Source: Cyanobacteria bacterium HKST-UBA02
GTDB lineage: Bacteria; Cyanobacteriota; Vampirovibrionia; Obscuribacterales; Obscuribacteraceae
DNA: 20,297 bases
Reading direction: 5' to 3'
NCBI GenBank assembly: GCA_020431945.1
Contig: JAGQHH010000369.1
Location: 1-20,297, forward strand
Shown here: piece after piece, positions 1 through 7,006 of the stretch
Numbering within the stretch: the stretch's first letter is position 1
Layout: every line of letters begins with the position of its first letter
Notes under the pieces: model-generated
Databases searched by the model: none
What the model saw: only the letters and a program-made list of their open reading frames with translations
What the model was told of the DNA's origin: nothing
Program-made: the position numbers and the translations under genes

Positions 1-1
1 A

Positions 2-1366
2 GGCGACCACGTCACGAAAGGTCAGAAGCTGCTTTTGCTCAATTCGGTGATTCTCAGGAGCCGCCTGGACGAAGCCAGGATGAAGCTCAGACAAGCCAAA
101 ATCAAATACGATCAACTCGACCAGGGTAAAAAGGGACTCGAGAAAATCATCGCGACACCGTCGGTCCTGCCTGCCAATGCTCTGGATGCCGGCGACACCG
201 CCCGGATTATCGACCAGGTCTACACGTCATTCAAGACTTTCGAGGACAGCAAATACGATGCCACCGGTGGCGGCACCGGGGAAAATGCCTCGGCAGTGAC
301 GGATCTGCGAGAGATGAGGACCAGACTCACCGATGAGCGCGCCGAAAAGCTTCGACAGAAGGCGCTTCTCAAGCAAGAGGTCGCCGATAACGAGATCAAG
401 AAAGCCGCCGAGATCAGAGGCTTTATCGAGCAGATCGCTTCGCACAGAGAGATGCTCAACGAGCTGCAGAATGTCCGCTCCATATCCCAGGAGCAAGAAA
501 GAGACTACGCGAAGGTCCTCGACCTGGGCGTCTCGCGCGTTCAGTATCTGAACGTCAAAGAGAAAGTGGCGGAGAGCACGCGCAAAGTCAAGGATGAGGA
601 AAGCGCCATCGCCCGCCTGGAAAACCAGCTCAAAGTCGCGCGCCTGGATCTGCCCGCCTGGCGGGCGGAGAGCAAATCACGCATGGCCGGTCTCGAAGCT
701 GAGATCGAACAGCTAGGTAGCTCCATAGATGGTGTCAATCTCAAAATTCGCCGGGAAAGACGCGAAGAGAACAAAGAAGAAGCCGCTTACAATGCGGCTC
801 TCGAGAGAGCGAAGGCGACCCTGGCGCGCATCAAAGGCGATCTCGAAGCGCAGTCCAAGGAAGTAGCTGATGTCGAGGACGAAGTCAAAATCGCCACCAA
901 GAGTCTCGACGAATCAATCATCAAAGCTCCTGTCTCAGGCACCGCCACAGGATTGAGGATTCATGGAATAGGCGAGGTCGTGAAGCCCGGCGAGATTCTC
1001 CTGCAAATCATTCCGGACAAGTCCGACATGGTTATTTCAGCCCGGATTCCGAACCGCGACATTGGCTTTGTCAAAGTCGGGCAGGACACGAAGATCAAGC
1101 TCGACGCTTTTCCTTTCCAGGATTTCGGAGTGCTCCACGGCAAAGTCCGGGACATCGAACGTTATCCCGAGATCGACGGCAAGCGCGGTTTCACCTACAA
1201 AGTCTGGGTGGAGCCCAAGCAACTCTATGTCGAAGCGCGCGGACAGAAAGTCCCTCTCAAAGATGGACTCACTTGCGAATGCGAGATTGTCGTGCGCCGG
1301 GTTTCGGTACTCTGGGCGCTTCTCAGACCAATCGCCAAGCTCACTGACGTGAACATGAAAGAGTAG
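2..1366 (+). CDS. HlyD-family membrane fusion (periplasmic adaptor) protein, 5' end outside window
   Basis: The reading frame is open from base 2 and encodes 454 residues; the start codon lies upstream of the window. The first visible residues (GDHVTKGQKL) form the end of the first biotinyl-lipoyl half-motif. A long charged alpha-helical coiled-coil hairpin follows (roughly visible residues 15-300). The second lipoyl half comes next (KAPVSGTATGLRIHGIGEVV, then KPGEILLQI), then a beta-barrel segment (VISARIPNRDIGFVKVGQ). This order is typical of adaptors in type I secretion systems and tripartite exporters, which link an inner-membrane ABC transporter to an outer-membrane channel. The missing N-terminus should carry the membrane anchor. 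The end (VSVLWALLRPIAKL) resembles the usual C-terminus of type I secretion HlyD proteins. No transporter gene is visible, so a partner may lie upstream. Only 3 bp separate its stop from the convergent next gene. The family call is firm; the substrate is unknown. Confidence 0.9.
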   Translation, partial: GDHVTKGQKLLLLNSVILRSRLDEARMKLRQAKIKYDQLDQGKKGLEKIIATPSVLPANALDAGDTARIIDQVYTSFKTFEDSKYDATGGGTGENASAVTDLREMRTRLTDERAEKLRQKALLKQEVADNEIKKAAEIRGFIEQIASHREMLNELQNVRSISQEQERDYAKVLDLGVSRVQYLNVKEKVAESTRKVKDEESAIARLENQLKVARLDLPAWRAESKSRMAGLEAEIEQLGSSIDGVNLKIRRERREENKEEAAYNAALERAKATLARIKGDLEAQSKEVADVEDEVKIATKSLDESIIKAPVSGTATGLRIHGIGEVVKPGEILLQIIPDKSDMVISARIPNRDIGFVKVGQDTKIKLDAFPFQDFGVLHGKVRDIERYPEIDGKRGFTYKVWVEPKQLYVEARGQKVPLKDGLTCECEIVVRRVSVLWALLRPIAKLTDVNMKE

Positions 1367-1369
1367 GTC

Positions 1370-2017
1370 TTATTTGCCCTGCAAGTGCCTTTTCACCCGG
1401 GGATCGTCCTTTAGTGACCCGGGTCCGTTAGGGTCGATGCCAGGTATTGGATTGGCGCGGAGCTTCTGACGCACCACCTGCTCGACCAGGTCATGAGTCA
1501 TCTGCTGACGCAGGCTCTGTGGAGCCTTGAGACCGATGGCGTCCACCTTGTCCCCGGGTTTGATCAGACCATGGTGAATAATCTTACCGCTGCCGGTACT
1601 GGCAGTCGCTGCCGCCTTCGGAGCCGCTTTGGCAGCCTGGGCAGCGGTGGCTTTGAGCTGGTTGCTCTTGCGAATCTGACCGTGAAGACTGGTGACTATC
1701 GAGGTGATTCGCTTCTTCAGATCGTCCTCGCTGATCGAGCCACCCGCCACTTGCTCCTCCAGGCTGGAGAAGGCCTCGGCATAAGACTTTATCCCTACGC
1801 CCCGCTTCTCCGCCTCGACAATCTGCTCCCGCAGTTGCTTTCTCAGGGGAAGAAGGGCACCCTCGGCCGGCTCCGCCAGACTGAAACCAGTTGCCCTGGC
1901 AATGTCCTCGGCAGACGGTCCCGAGTCGGCTCCGGCACCGGAACCCGAGTCCTGAGCCAAAGCCTGACCCTGCACAGCAAGCGCCAGGCAGAAAAGAATC
2001 ACAGAAAGCTTCCTCAT
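1370..2017 (-). CDS. Small exported protein of unknown function
   Basis: This is a 215-aa protein that I do not recognise. Residues 1-21 form a clear Sec signal peptide (MRK, then a hydrophobic core, ending QALA before QDSG), so it is probably periplasmic or secreted. After a Gly/Ser/Asp-rich linker (about 22-40) comes a predicted helical, charged region (about 55-125, including LRKQLREQIVEAEKRG and DDLKKRITSIVTSLHGQIRK), then an Ala/Lys-rich stretch. The tail is Pro/Gly-containing and ends in basic residues. The ATG is preceded by GAAGG at suitable spacing. It is read after the gene at 2106-2762 on the same strand (88-bp gap) and converges on the HlyD gene. A long plus-strand frame (1493-2236) overlaps it; the signal peptide argues that the minus strand is the coding one. 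Confidence 0.72.
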   Translation of the reverse strand: MRKLSVILFCLALAVQGQALAQDSGSGAGADSGPSAEDIARATGFSLAEPAEGALLPLRKQLREQIVEAEKRGVGIKSYAEAFSSLEEQVAGGSISEDDLKKRITSIVTSLHGQIRKSNQLKATAAQAAKAAPKAAATASTGSGKIIHHGLIKPGDKVDAIGLKAPQSLRQQMTHDLVEQVVRQKLRANPIPGIDPNGPGSLKDDPRVKRHLQGK

Positions 2018-2105
2018 ACTTCGACCTTCATTCGCTACTTCTTTTTTATGGCCCGTCCGCGTTTTTTTATAACGGGATCGCCTTCACCCATTCAGGGATT
2101 AATTC

Positions 2106-2762
2106 TCAATCCTCATAGTCCTCAAAGTCCTCAAAGTCCTCATAGTCCTCATAGCCCTCGTCATATGCCTTGCAGAGAAAGAGGGCAAGAAACCGCCAGA
2201 CATCCGGCGACTTCAAAATTTCCGGGTCGATATTGAATCTTCTCAACTGCCAGGGTTTCGGAAAGCCCCTGTCCAACGCTTGCCCTACCAGCGACGTGGA
2301 CTCGAACCAATATGGACTTTGCTCATGAAGGAAAAAAGCCAGCCCTCCGGCGCTGTGCACGCCCAAAATGTCGTTCGGCTCCCGGCTCTGATGAGGATAA
2401 TAGATGACCGCATTTAGAAAATCCCGAAAGACGTGGATATCAGGATAGTCATCCGTCATCCCAAGGACTTCCAGAACCGATTCGCTCTTATCAAGATGAG
2501 TCAGAATCAAGAGAGCTTCGTCATCCTCTTCTATCTCGACCGAATAAATCGACGAATAGGGAATTACTCTCAGCTCGTCACCCCTGATCCAGAACAGCCT
2601 CGGCACTCCAACAAGAATAAAATTGTCCGGCGTGTTGATGTAGACTCCAAGGATCCGGTCATTCTTTGGAATGCTGCTCTTTCGAAACCTCCTTGTATTC
2701 GGGAACTGTACAAAGCTGTACAACTCCCGAAGCGTGATCAATAGCCTTTCGTCTTTGAGCAC
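2106..2762 (-). CDS. Hypothetical protein with repeat-encoded acidic C-terminal tail
   Basis: This encodes 218 aa from a GTG start; AGGGAAG lies about 7-8 nt upstream. There is no signal peptide or membrane segment, so it is probably cytoplasmic. Residues about 30-100 alternate short hydrophobic and polar strands (DRILGVYINTPDNFILVGV, LRVIPYSSIYSVEIEEDDEA, LLILTHLDKSESVLEVLG). That pattern recalls a PH-like beta-barrel, but this is only a resemblance. The C-terminal half is richer in aromatic residues. The last 15 or so residues are a periodic acidic-aromatic tail (E-D-Y or E-D-F units) encoded by five 9-bp repeats. It is divergent from the TPR gene at 2840, with 77 bp between. Function is unknown. 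Confidence 0.65.
   Translation of the reverse strand: MLKDERLLITLRELYSFVQFPNTRRFRKSSIPKNDRILGVYINTPDNFILVGVPRLFWIRGDELRVIPYSSIYSVEIEEDDEALLILTHLDKSESVLEVLGMTDDYPDIHVFRDFLNAVIYYPHQSREPNDILGVHSAGGLAFFLHEQSPYWFESTSLVGQALDRGFPKPWQLRRFNIDPEILKSPDVWRFLALFLCKAYDEGYEDYEDFEDFEDYED
2110..2154 (-). repeat. Five tandem 9-bp repeats within a coding sequence
   Basis: Five consecutive 9-bp units lie at 2110-2154. On the plus strand they read TCCTCATAG or TCCTCAAAG, differing only at one base. On the coding strand each unit gives Glu-Asp-Tyr or Glu-Asp-Phe. The unit is a multiple of three, so changes in copy number would keep the frame and only lengthen or shorten the acidic tail. Confidence 0.9.
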
Positions 2763-2839
2763 AGGTCGCTTCCCTGACGGATAACATCCTTCTACCCGCC
2801 GAGGCGATAGAATAGCGATGCAACCCTACAGGTAAAGAG

Positions 2840-4078
2840 ATGACACGTTTTTCCCGAAGATTGGCTTCAGCGGCTATCTGCCTTGCCCTGGCAACGCTCA
2901 CGAGCAGTTGCACAAAACCCGTGGGCAGTGATGCGGAGGACCTGATCAAGGCAGGCAAATACAAAGAGGCAATCGAGCTCTGCAAGAGAGAGCTGGAGGA
3001 GCATCCAAAAGATTCCTTTCTCTATGCATCTAAGGCTTATGCCGAGTATTCCCTCAAGCAGTTCGAGCAAGCCAGGGACGACTATCTCAGAGCAATCGAG
3101 CTCGACAAGACAGTCCCCTGGTACCACGTGGAACTGGGAACCACATATTCACGGCTCGATGAAAACGACAAAGCACTGGCCGCTTACGACGCTGCCCTGG
3201 CTCTGGACAACCAGGGCTCGAGAGCTGCCCTGACGAGAGCCTACAAAGCATATATCTACCTGAGCGAATATAACCATAAAAGGGCACTGGCTGAGAGCGA
3301 TGCGGCCATCTCGATAGACCCGAAGCTCGCTCAGGCTTATGTCGCACGAGCCGCGGCCAGGACCGAGCTGATGGATTTCGACAATGCCCTCAAGGATGCC
3401 GATAAAGCTATCGAGCTCGACAGCAAGAGCGAGCGGGCATATGTAGCCAGATCATCGGCTTATTACCGAAAATATGAATTCGAGAAAGCCGCGGAGGCAG
3501 CCAGAAAGGCGCTGGAGATAAAGCCTGGTGACTTTATGGCGACCGAATTCCTTGCTGCTTCCTACGAGGGACTGGGAGACACGGACAAGGCCCTGGAGCT
3601 TATGGACAAGCTCATGGAGAAATACCCGGACAATTCGCAGCTGACAGCCGGCAAAGCTTATGTCCTTCTTACCGCCGCCAGGATCGAGGAAGCTCGAGAA
3701 TATGCCGACCGGGCTATCGCTATGAAGAATATCGATCCGTCAGCATTAATGGTCGCCGGCACCCTGGCAGCCATGAAAGGCGACAGGGAAAGAGCCATGG
3801 ACTTGCTCGACAAGTGCGAAAAGCGCATCCCAGAAGCCGCAGACGTCGAGCGTAGCAGGGCGATCGCCCTGATTGCCCTGAAAGACTACGAGGGCGCCAT
3901 CAAGGCAGCCGACGCAGCCCTGGTGAAGATGCCTGGCACCGCCAGCGCCTACCGGATAAAGTCGGAGGCGGAGAGACGACTGGGTCTCGATTCCGAAGCC
4001 GAGCGCGATCTGAAAAAAGCCCTGGACCTCCACTACAGGCGTCCTTCCCAGCTCGACAGCCTCTTCAAACTGCTCTGA
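2840..4078 (+). CDS. Exported TPR-repeat protein, possible lipoprotein
   Basis: This is a 412-aa protein. Residues 1-23 form a signal peptide (MTRFSRR, then a hydrophobic core) followed by Cys24. The sequence before it (LTSSC) has Thr rather than Leu at -3, so lipidation is possible but not certain. About ten tetratricopeptide repeats run from about residue 33 to 400, with typical signatures such as KYKEAIELCKRELEEHP, QARDDYLRAIELD and NALKDADKAIELD. TPR arrays are helical protein-protein scaffolds, and this one probably acts at the cell envelope. The ATG is preceded by AGGTAAAGAG at suitable spacing. It is divergent from the gene at 2106-2762 and is followed after 63 bp by the PDZ gene on the same strand, so the two may be co-transcribed. 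The partner is unknown. Confidence 0.85.
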   Translation: MTRFSRRLASAAICLALATLTSSCTKPVGSDAEDLIKAGKYKEAIELCKRELEEHPKDSFLYASKAYAEYSLKQFEQARDDYLRAIELDKTVPWYHVELGTTYSRLDENDKALAAYDAALALDNQGSRAALTRAYKAYIYLSEYNHKRALAESDAAISIDPKLAQAYVARAAARTELMDFDNALKDADKAIELDSKSERAYVARSSAYYRKYEFEKAAEAARKALEIKPGDFMATEFLAASYEGLGDTDKALELMDKLMEKYPDNSQLTAGKAYVLLTAARIEEAREYADRAIAMKNIDPSALMVAGTLAAMKGDRERAMDLLDKCEKRIPEAADVERSRAIALIALKDYEGAIKAADAALVKMPGTASAYRIKSEAERRLGLDSEAERDLKKALDLHYRRPSQLDSLFKLL

Positions 4079-4091
4079 GCACTGTGTCACA

Positions 4092-4145
4092 ATGGGTTCT
4101 ACTGACTTCGGATTCAACGGATTCAACGGATTAAAAGATCTATGA
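4092..4145 (+). CDS. 17-codon upstream ORF overlapping the PDZ gene start (putative)
   Basis: An ATG at 4092 opens a 17-residue frame (MGSTDFGFNGFNGLKDL). Its TGA stop overlaps the ATG of the PDZ gene in an ATGA arrangement, as in translational coupling. The downstream gene lacks a recognisable Shine-Dalgarno, which coupling would explain. The middle of the peptide (GFN-GFN-G) is encoded by a 9-bp tandem repeat. No clear ribosome-binding site precedes this ORF either, so its translation is inferred. Confidence 0.3.
   Translation: MGSTDFGFNGFNGLKDL
4110..4132 (+). repeat. 9-bp tandem repeat (GGATTCAAC), about 2.5 copies
   Basis: GGATTCAAC occurs at 4110-4118 and 4119-4127, followed by a partial copy beginning GGATT. 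It lies in the 63-bp gap between the TPR and PDZ genes and within the short upstream ORF. Confidence 0.85.
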
Positions 4146-5101
4146 CCGGTCCCGGTAACAAGCGGCTCAAGCGCAAGCAGGGCTCTCGCAAACAGCGCGA
4201 GAGCAGCGCCGATCCGGGGCTGGCACCGGGATCGTTCATTGCCTGCCAGATCGTCCTGCCGGTTCCCCACGGCTATCTTGTCTCCCTGGATGATGGCATG
4301 CTGCCCGGCTTTCTCTACTCTGTGAGACATTACCCCTCAGACGAGCGAACCCAGGGACTGTTCGTTTGCTGGGACGGAGGGCGTGCTTTCATCATCGAGA
4401 AAGAGGACGAGGAGACTAATCAAAACAAAAACAATAACGGACTCAACTGGGATCTCTTTCTAACCGAGCTCTACCAGTGGTACCGCGCAAGACCGGAAGC
4501 CGTCCCGCCAGAAGACCTCGCTCCGGAAGATCGGCAAAAGATCCTGGACGCCAGCGCCCGGGAATATCAGTCCGCCATAGACAAACTCGCTCTCTCCGCC
4601 ATGGTCGGTCCTCTTCGCCAGAACATCTGGATTCATTTCGAGCTGGCCGAAGCCTACAGGCGGACGAAGCGTTATCGTTCGGCAAGCAATCACTACCGGA
4701 AAGTGATCGACCTCGGCGCTGTCGGATCGCAACTCGAATACTGCGCCAGGATCGTCTCTCACTTCGATCGAATCTCCACCACGACCGTGCCTCAGGACGC
4801 AGGCTTTGTCGGAATCTCCGTCAAAGACGGACGTATCGAGCAGGTATTTCCGAAGAGCCCCGCCGAGCTCGCCGGTCTCAAGCAAGGCGATCGTGTCTTG
4901 AAAGTCGACGGCAAGGACACGAGCAAATTGACCGACGCCCAGGTCTGCACAGCCATAATCGGCGCTCGCGATACCCGGGCCGTCATCACTATAGCGCGAG
5001 CCGGCGAAGCGATCGACATCTCAATAGAACGCGCCGCTGCCAACGATCTGACCCGCTCCATCTATCTGCTCGACGCCCAGAACGAACTGGACAACCAGTG
5101 A
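4142..5101 (+). CDS. PDZ-domain protein with an S1-like N-terminal segment and helical middle
   Basis: This is a 319-aa protein without a signal peptide. The N-terminus is strongly basic (residues 1-20). Residues about 28-85 form a beta-rich module (GSFIACQIV, HGYLVSLDDGMLPGFLYS, QGLFVCWDGGRAFII) that resembles an S1/OB-type barrel; this is tentative. A short Asn/Glu-rich linker follows (about 87-100), then a helical region (about 130-205; ELAEAYRRTKRYRSASNHYR looks like one TPR hairpin). A PDZ domain occupies about 220-297 (GFVGISVKDGRIEQVFPKSP, AELAGLKQGDRVLKVDGKD, ending VITIARAGEAIDISIER). There is no protease domain, so it is probably an adaptor or scaffold rather than a DegP-type enzyme. 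The ATG lacks an obvious Shine-Dalgarno and overlaps the stop of a short upstream ORF. It converges on the phosphatase gene with a 6-bp gap. Confidence 0.75.
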   Translation: MTGPGNKRLKRKQGSRKQRESSADPGLAPGSFIACQIVLPVPHGYLVSLDDGMLPGFLYSVRHYPSDERTQGLFVCWDGGRAFIIEKEDEETNQNKNNNGLNWDLFLTELYQWYRARPEAVPPEDLAPEDRQKILDASAREYQSAIDKLALSAMVGPLRQNIWIHFELAEAYRRTKRYRSASNHYRKVIDLGAVGSQLEYCARIVSHFDRISTTTVPQDAGFVGISVKDGRIEQVFPKSPAELAGLKQGDRVLKVDGKDTSKLTDAQVCTAIIGARDTRAVITIARAGEAIDISIERAAANDLTRSIYLLDAQNELDNQ

Positions 5102-5107
5102 TCGACT

Positions 5108-5812
5108 TCAGTCTGTGAAATACATCTTGTTGGGAAGCTTGATACATTCCTGACTGTGCAGACCGTAGAGATCGGACTCCTGGTCGCCGATATTGCAGAT
5201 GATTTTATAGCCCTTGCGCTCGATATCGCGACGGAACTCCGTCTTGAAGTCTTCAGGCTTATAGGGCTGAATCTGATTGGTCTCCATATAGAGACCATCA
5301 CAGGGAATATCGAGTTTCTTGAGATTGGCGAGAGTAGCCTCGCGCAGCATTTCGTGGCGACCAGTGATGGCGAAAATCGTAAAGCCCTGCTTCTTCGCCC
5401 AGCGAACGAAAGCCACCGCCGGTTTGATAGCCTTCGCCTCGGCCTTGAGCGCATAACGATCCCAGGTTTCTTTGTCCCATTTCCAGGAACCGTCCTCAGC
5501 GTTCATATGATGAGCGCGATATTCTTCCTTGTTGTCCAGGACGGTCTCGTCCAGATCGATGACGATGGCCGCGCTGGCATCGCCTTTGTGCTTCTCGCAT
5601 ACTTGCCTTGCCTCGTCCATGGCTGATTGGACATCGGTGAGATACTGCTGCGAGTCATGATAAGCGAGACCTTCTTTGAGGTTGAGGACATGCGACTCGG
5701 GAATGGTTATCTCTTTGGCGGGACGCGCTTGCCCCGGGCACCAGACAGCACCGCCTGCAATGGCACAGACAAGCGCGATAGAAATAATCGTTCTACTGGT
5801 CCGAATTCTCAT
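5108..5812 (-). CDS. Exported HAD-superfamily acid phosphatase-like protein (class B / subfamily IIIB type)
   Basis: This is a 234-aa protein with a signal peptide (residues 1-29, MRIRTSRTIISIALVC, ending GQA). The HAD motifs are in order: motif I DLDET at 86-90 (nucleophile D86, acid/base D88), motif II Thr150 in FAITGR, and motif IV GDQESD at 209-214 (D210, D214 for Mg2+). A conserved Lys for motif III is probably in the QPYKPEDF segment (about 182-189). Class B-like HAD phosphatases act outside the cytoplasm on phosphomonoesters; the substrate here is unknown. The frame is open upstream to 6025. I chose the ATG at 5812 because a full AGGAGGTGAT lies just before it and a signal peptide begins there. 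A TATAAT box lies 28 bp upstream. It is divergent from the reductase gene. Confidence 0.88.
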   Translation of the reverse strand: MRIRTSRTIISIALVCAIAGGAVWCPGQARPAKEITIPESHVLNLKEGLAYHDSQQYLTDVQSAMDEARQVCEKHKGDASAAIVIDLDETVLDNKEEYRAHHMNAEDGSWKWDKETWDRYALKAEAKAIKPAVAFVRWAKKQGFTIFAITGRHEMLREATLANLKKLDIPCDGLYMETNQIQPYKPEDFKTEFRRDIERKGYKIICNIGDQESDLYGLHSQECIKLPNKMYFTD

Positions 5813-5816
5813 TCCA

Positions 5817-5826
5817 ATCACCTCCT
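5817..5826 (-). promoter_or_regulatory. Extended Shine-Dalgarno of the HAD phosphatase gene
   Basis: On the minus strand the 10 bases AGGAGGTGAT lie 4 nt before the ATG at 5812. They are fully complementary to the canonical 16S rRNA 3' tail. This decides the start over the longer open frame and suggests strong translation initiation. Confidence 0.85.
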
Positions 5827-5839
5827 CGGAAAGACCGCT

Positions 5840-5845
5840 ATTATA
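5840..5845 (-). promoter_or_regulatory. Putative -10 box of the phosphatase gene
   Basis: A perfect TATAAT on the minus strand lies 28 bp upstream of the ATG. No good -35 hexamer stands at 16-18 bp, so only the -10 is supported. Confidence 0.5.
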
Positions 5846-5930
5846 GGCCAATATTTCGTTACCGGAGCAATTACAGCCGTGGCCGGCTCTTGACCTTTCC
5901 GGCAGAAAGTTTCCAAACGGATACCGCATC

Positions 5931-5959
5931 TTGAACTTTTCAGGCTGGAGCGCTAAATT
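5931..5959 (+). promoter_or_regulatory. Putative sigma70-type promoter of the reductase-isomerase gene
   Basis: TTGAAC (5931-5936) and TAAATT (5954-5959) are separated by exactly 17 bp, each matching consensus at 4 of 6 positions. The start codon is 36 bp downstream, with AGGGAG as ribosome-binding site. Confidence 0.4.
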
Positions 5960-5995
5960 CTGCAGTCTACTGCTCGAAACAGGGAGACTCTTGCC

Positions 5996-6991
5996 ATGAA
6001 AGTGTTGATCGTCCACGCCCACCACGAGCCCAAAAGCTTTTCAAGCGCCCTTTTCAATCAAGCGGTCAGCACACTGCGCGAGACCGGGCACCAGGTACTA
6101 ATCTCCGACCTCTATAAAGAACGATTCGATCCCGTTTCGGATCGGCGCAATTTCGCCTCCGTCAAAGATCCGGATTATCTCAAGCAACAAGTCGAGGAGC
6201 AGTACGCCAGTGAAAACAATGGCTTCGCTCCGGAGCTGGATGCCGAGATCGCCAAGCTCGAAGACTGCGATCTGCTCATATTCAACTTTCCCCTCTGGTG
6301 GTTCGGCATGCCGGCGATCATGAAGGGCTGGGTGGACAAAGCCTTCCCCATGGGGCGCGTCTATGGCATGGGCAAGCTCTATGAGAACGGACTGGGCGGC
6401 GGCAAGAGAAAGGGGATGGTGATCATGACCACTGGCGGTCTCGCGGATGGCTACACCGGCTATGGTGTCAATCCGTCTCTCGACGCAGTGCTGCTGCCGA
6501 TTCATCACGGGGTCTTCTGGTTCAACGGCTTCCTGCCCCTCGATCCTTTCGTGGCCTGGGGACCAGCCCGAGTCGGCGACGAAGTGCGTAGCGACTACCT
6601 GCAAATGCTCGACAAGCGCCTGCGCTCCATCGAGTCGGACGAGCCCATAAGGCTAGCGCCCCTCAGTGAATTCCCCGACTTCGGAGCGGACACCAAGAGA
6701 CGATTCATGGTGACCGCCAGCCGCAAAGCTCCTCCCGACGACACCTACAAAGCCCTGATACCGGCGGAGGTGGCACGCACCGAGGAGCTGCTGCGTCAGG
6801 GCATCGTCAAGGATGTCCAGATAGCAGCGCCGGACAGCGACCCCTGGCGCGCCTATCTGATTTTCAGAGAAAGTACCGAATGGGCGGTCCGGGATCACTT
6901 GAAGACCCTGCCCCTGTACGACTATCTAGACTTCGAGATCGTCGAGCTGACGACCGCGCCGGAACGAGCCCTCAGCCTGCAGACGACCTGA
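5996..6991 (+). CDS. Flavodoxin-fold NAD(P)H:quinone reductase fused to a muconolactone isomerase-like domain
   Basis: This is a 331-aa cytoplasmic protein. Residues 1 to about 220 are an NAD(P)H dehydrogenase (quinone) domain of the MdaB/KefF/NQO type. It starts MKVLIVHAHHEPKSFSSAL (flavin phosphate-binding loop) and has FNFPLWWFGMPAIMKGWVDK at 96-115 and TTGG at 145-148. Such enzymes use FMN or FAD for two-electron reduction of quinones or other electrophiles. Residues about 236-320 look like a muconolactone delta-isomerase/YciI-type ferredoxin-fold domain: RRFMVTASRKAPP, AEVARTEELLRQG, then LKTLPLYDYLDFEIVELT. The total exceeds a typical single-domain reductase by about 90-130 residues, consistent with a fusion. 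AGGGAG precedes the ATG. The gene is divergent from the phosphatase and convergent with the TPR lipoprotein (15-bp gap). The substrate is unknown; stress or aromatic-compound roles are inference. Confidence 0.87.
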   Translation: MKVLIVHAHHEPKSFSSALFNQAVSTLRETGHQVLISDLYKERFDPVSDRRNFASVKDPDYLKQQVEEQYASENNGFAPELDAEIAKLEDCDLLIFNFPLWWFGMPAIMKGWVDKAFPMGRVYGMGKLYENGLGGGKRKGMVIMTTGGLADGYTGYGVNPSLDAVLLPIHHGVFWFNGFLPLDPFVAWGPARVGDEVRSDYLQMLDKRLRSIESDEPIRLAPLSEFPDFGADTKRRFMVTASRKAPPDDTYKALIPAEVARTEELLRQGIVKDVQIAAPDSDPWRAYLIFRESTEWAVRDHLKTLPLYDYLDFEIVELTTAPERALSLQTT

Positions 6992-7006
6992 TTCTCAAGA
7001 GCGTTC

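Noticed and set aside
1493..2236. A 247-codon plus-strand frame over the exported protein gene.
   Set aside because: Its product is low-complexity, ends in repeat-derived residues, and the opposite strand has a convincing signal peptide and ribosome-binding site.
2288..2312. tRNA T-arm-like sequence (GGTTCGAGTCC on the minus strand).
   Set aside because: No acceptor, D or anticodon arms surround it. It encodes WFES inside the hypothetical protein.
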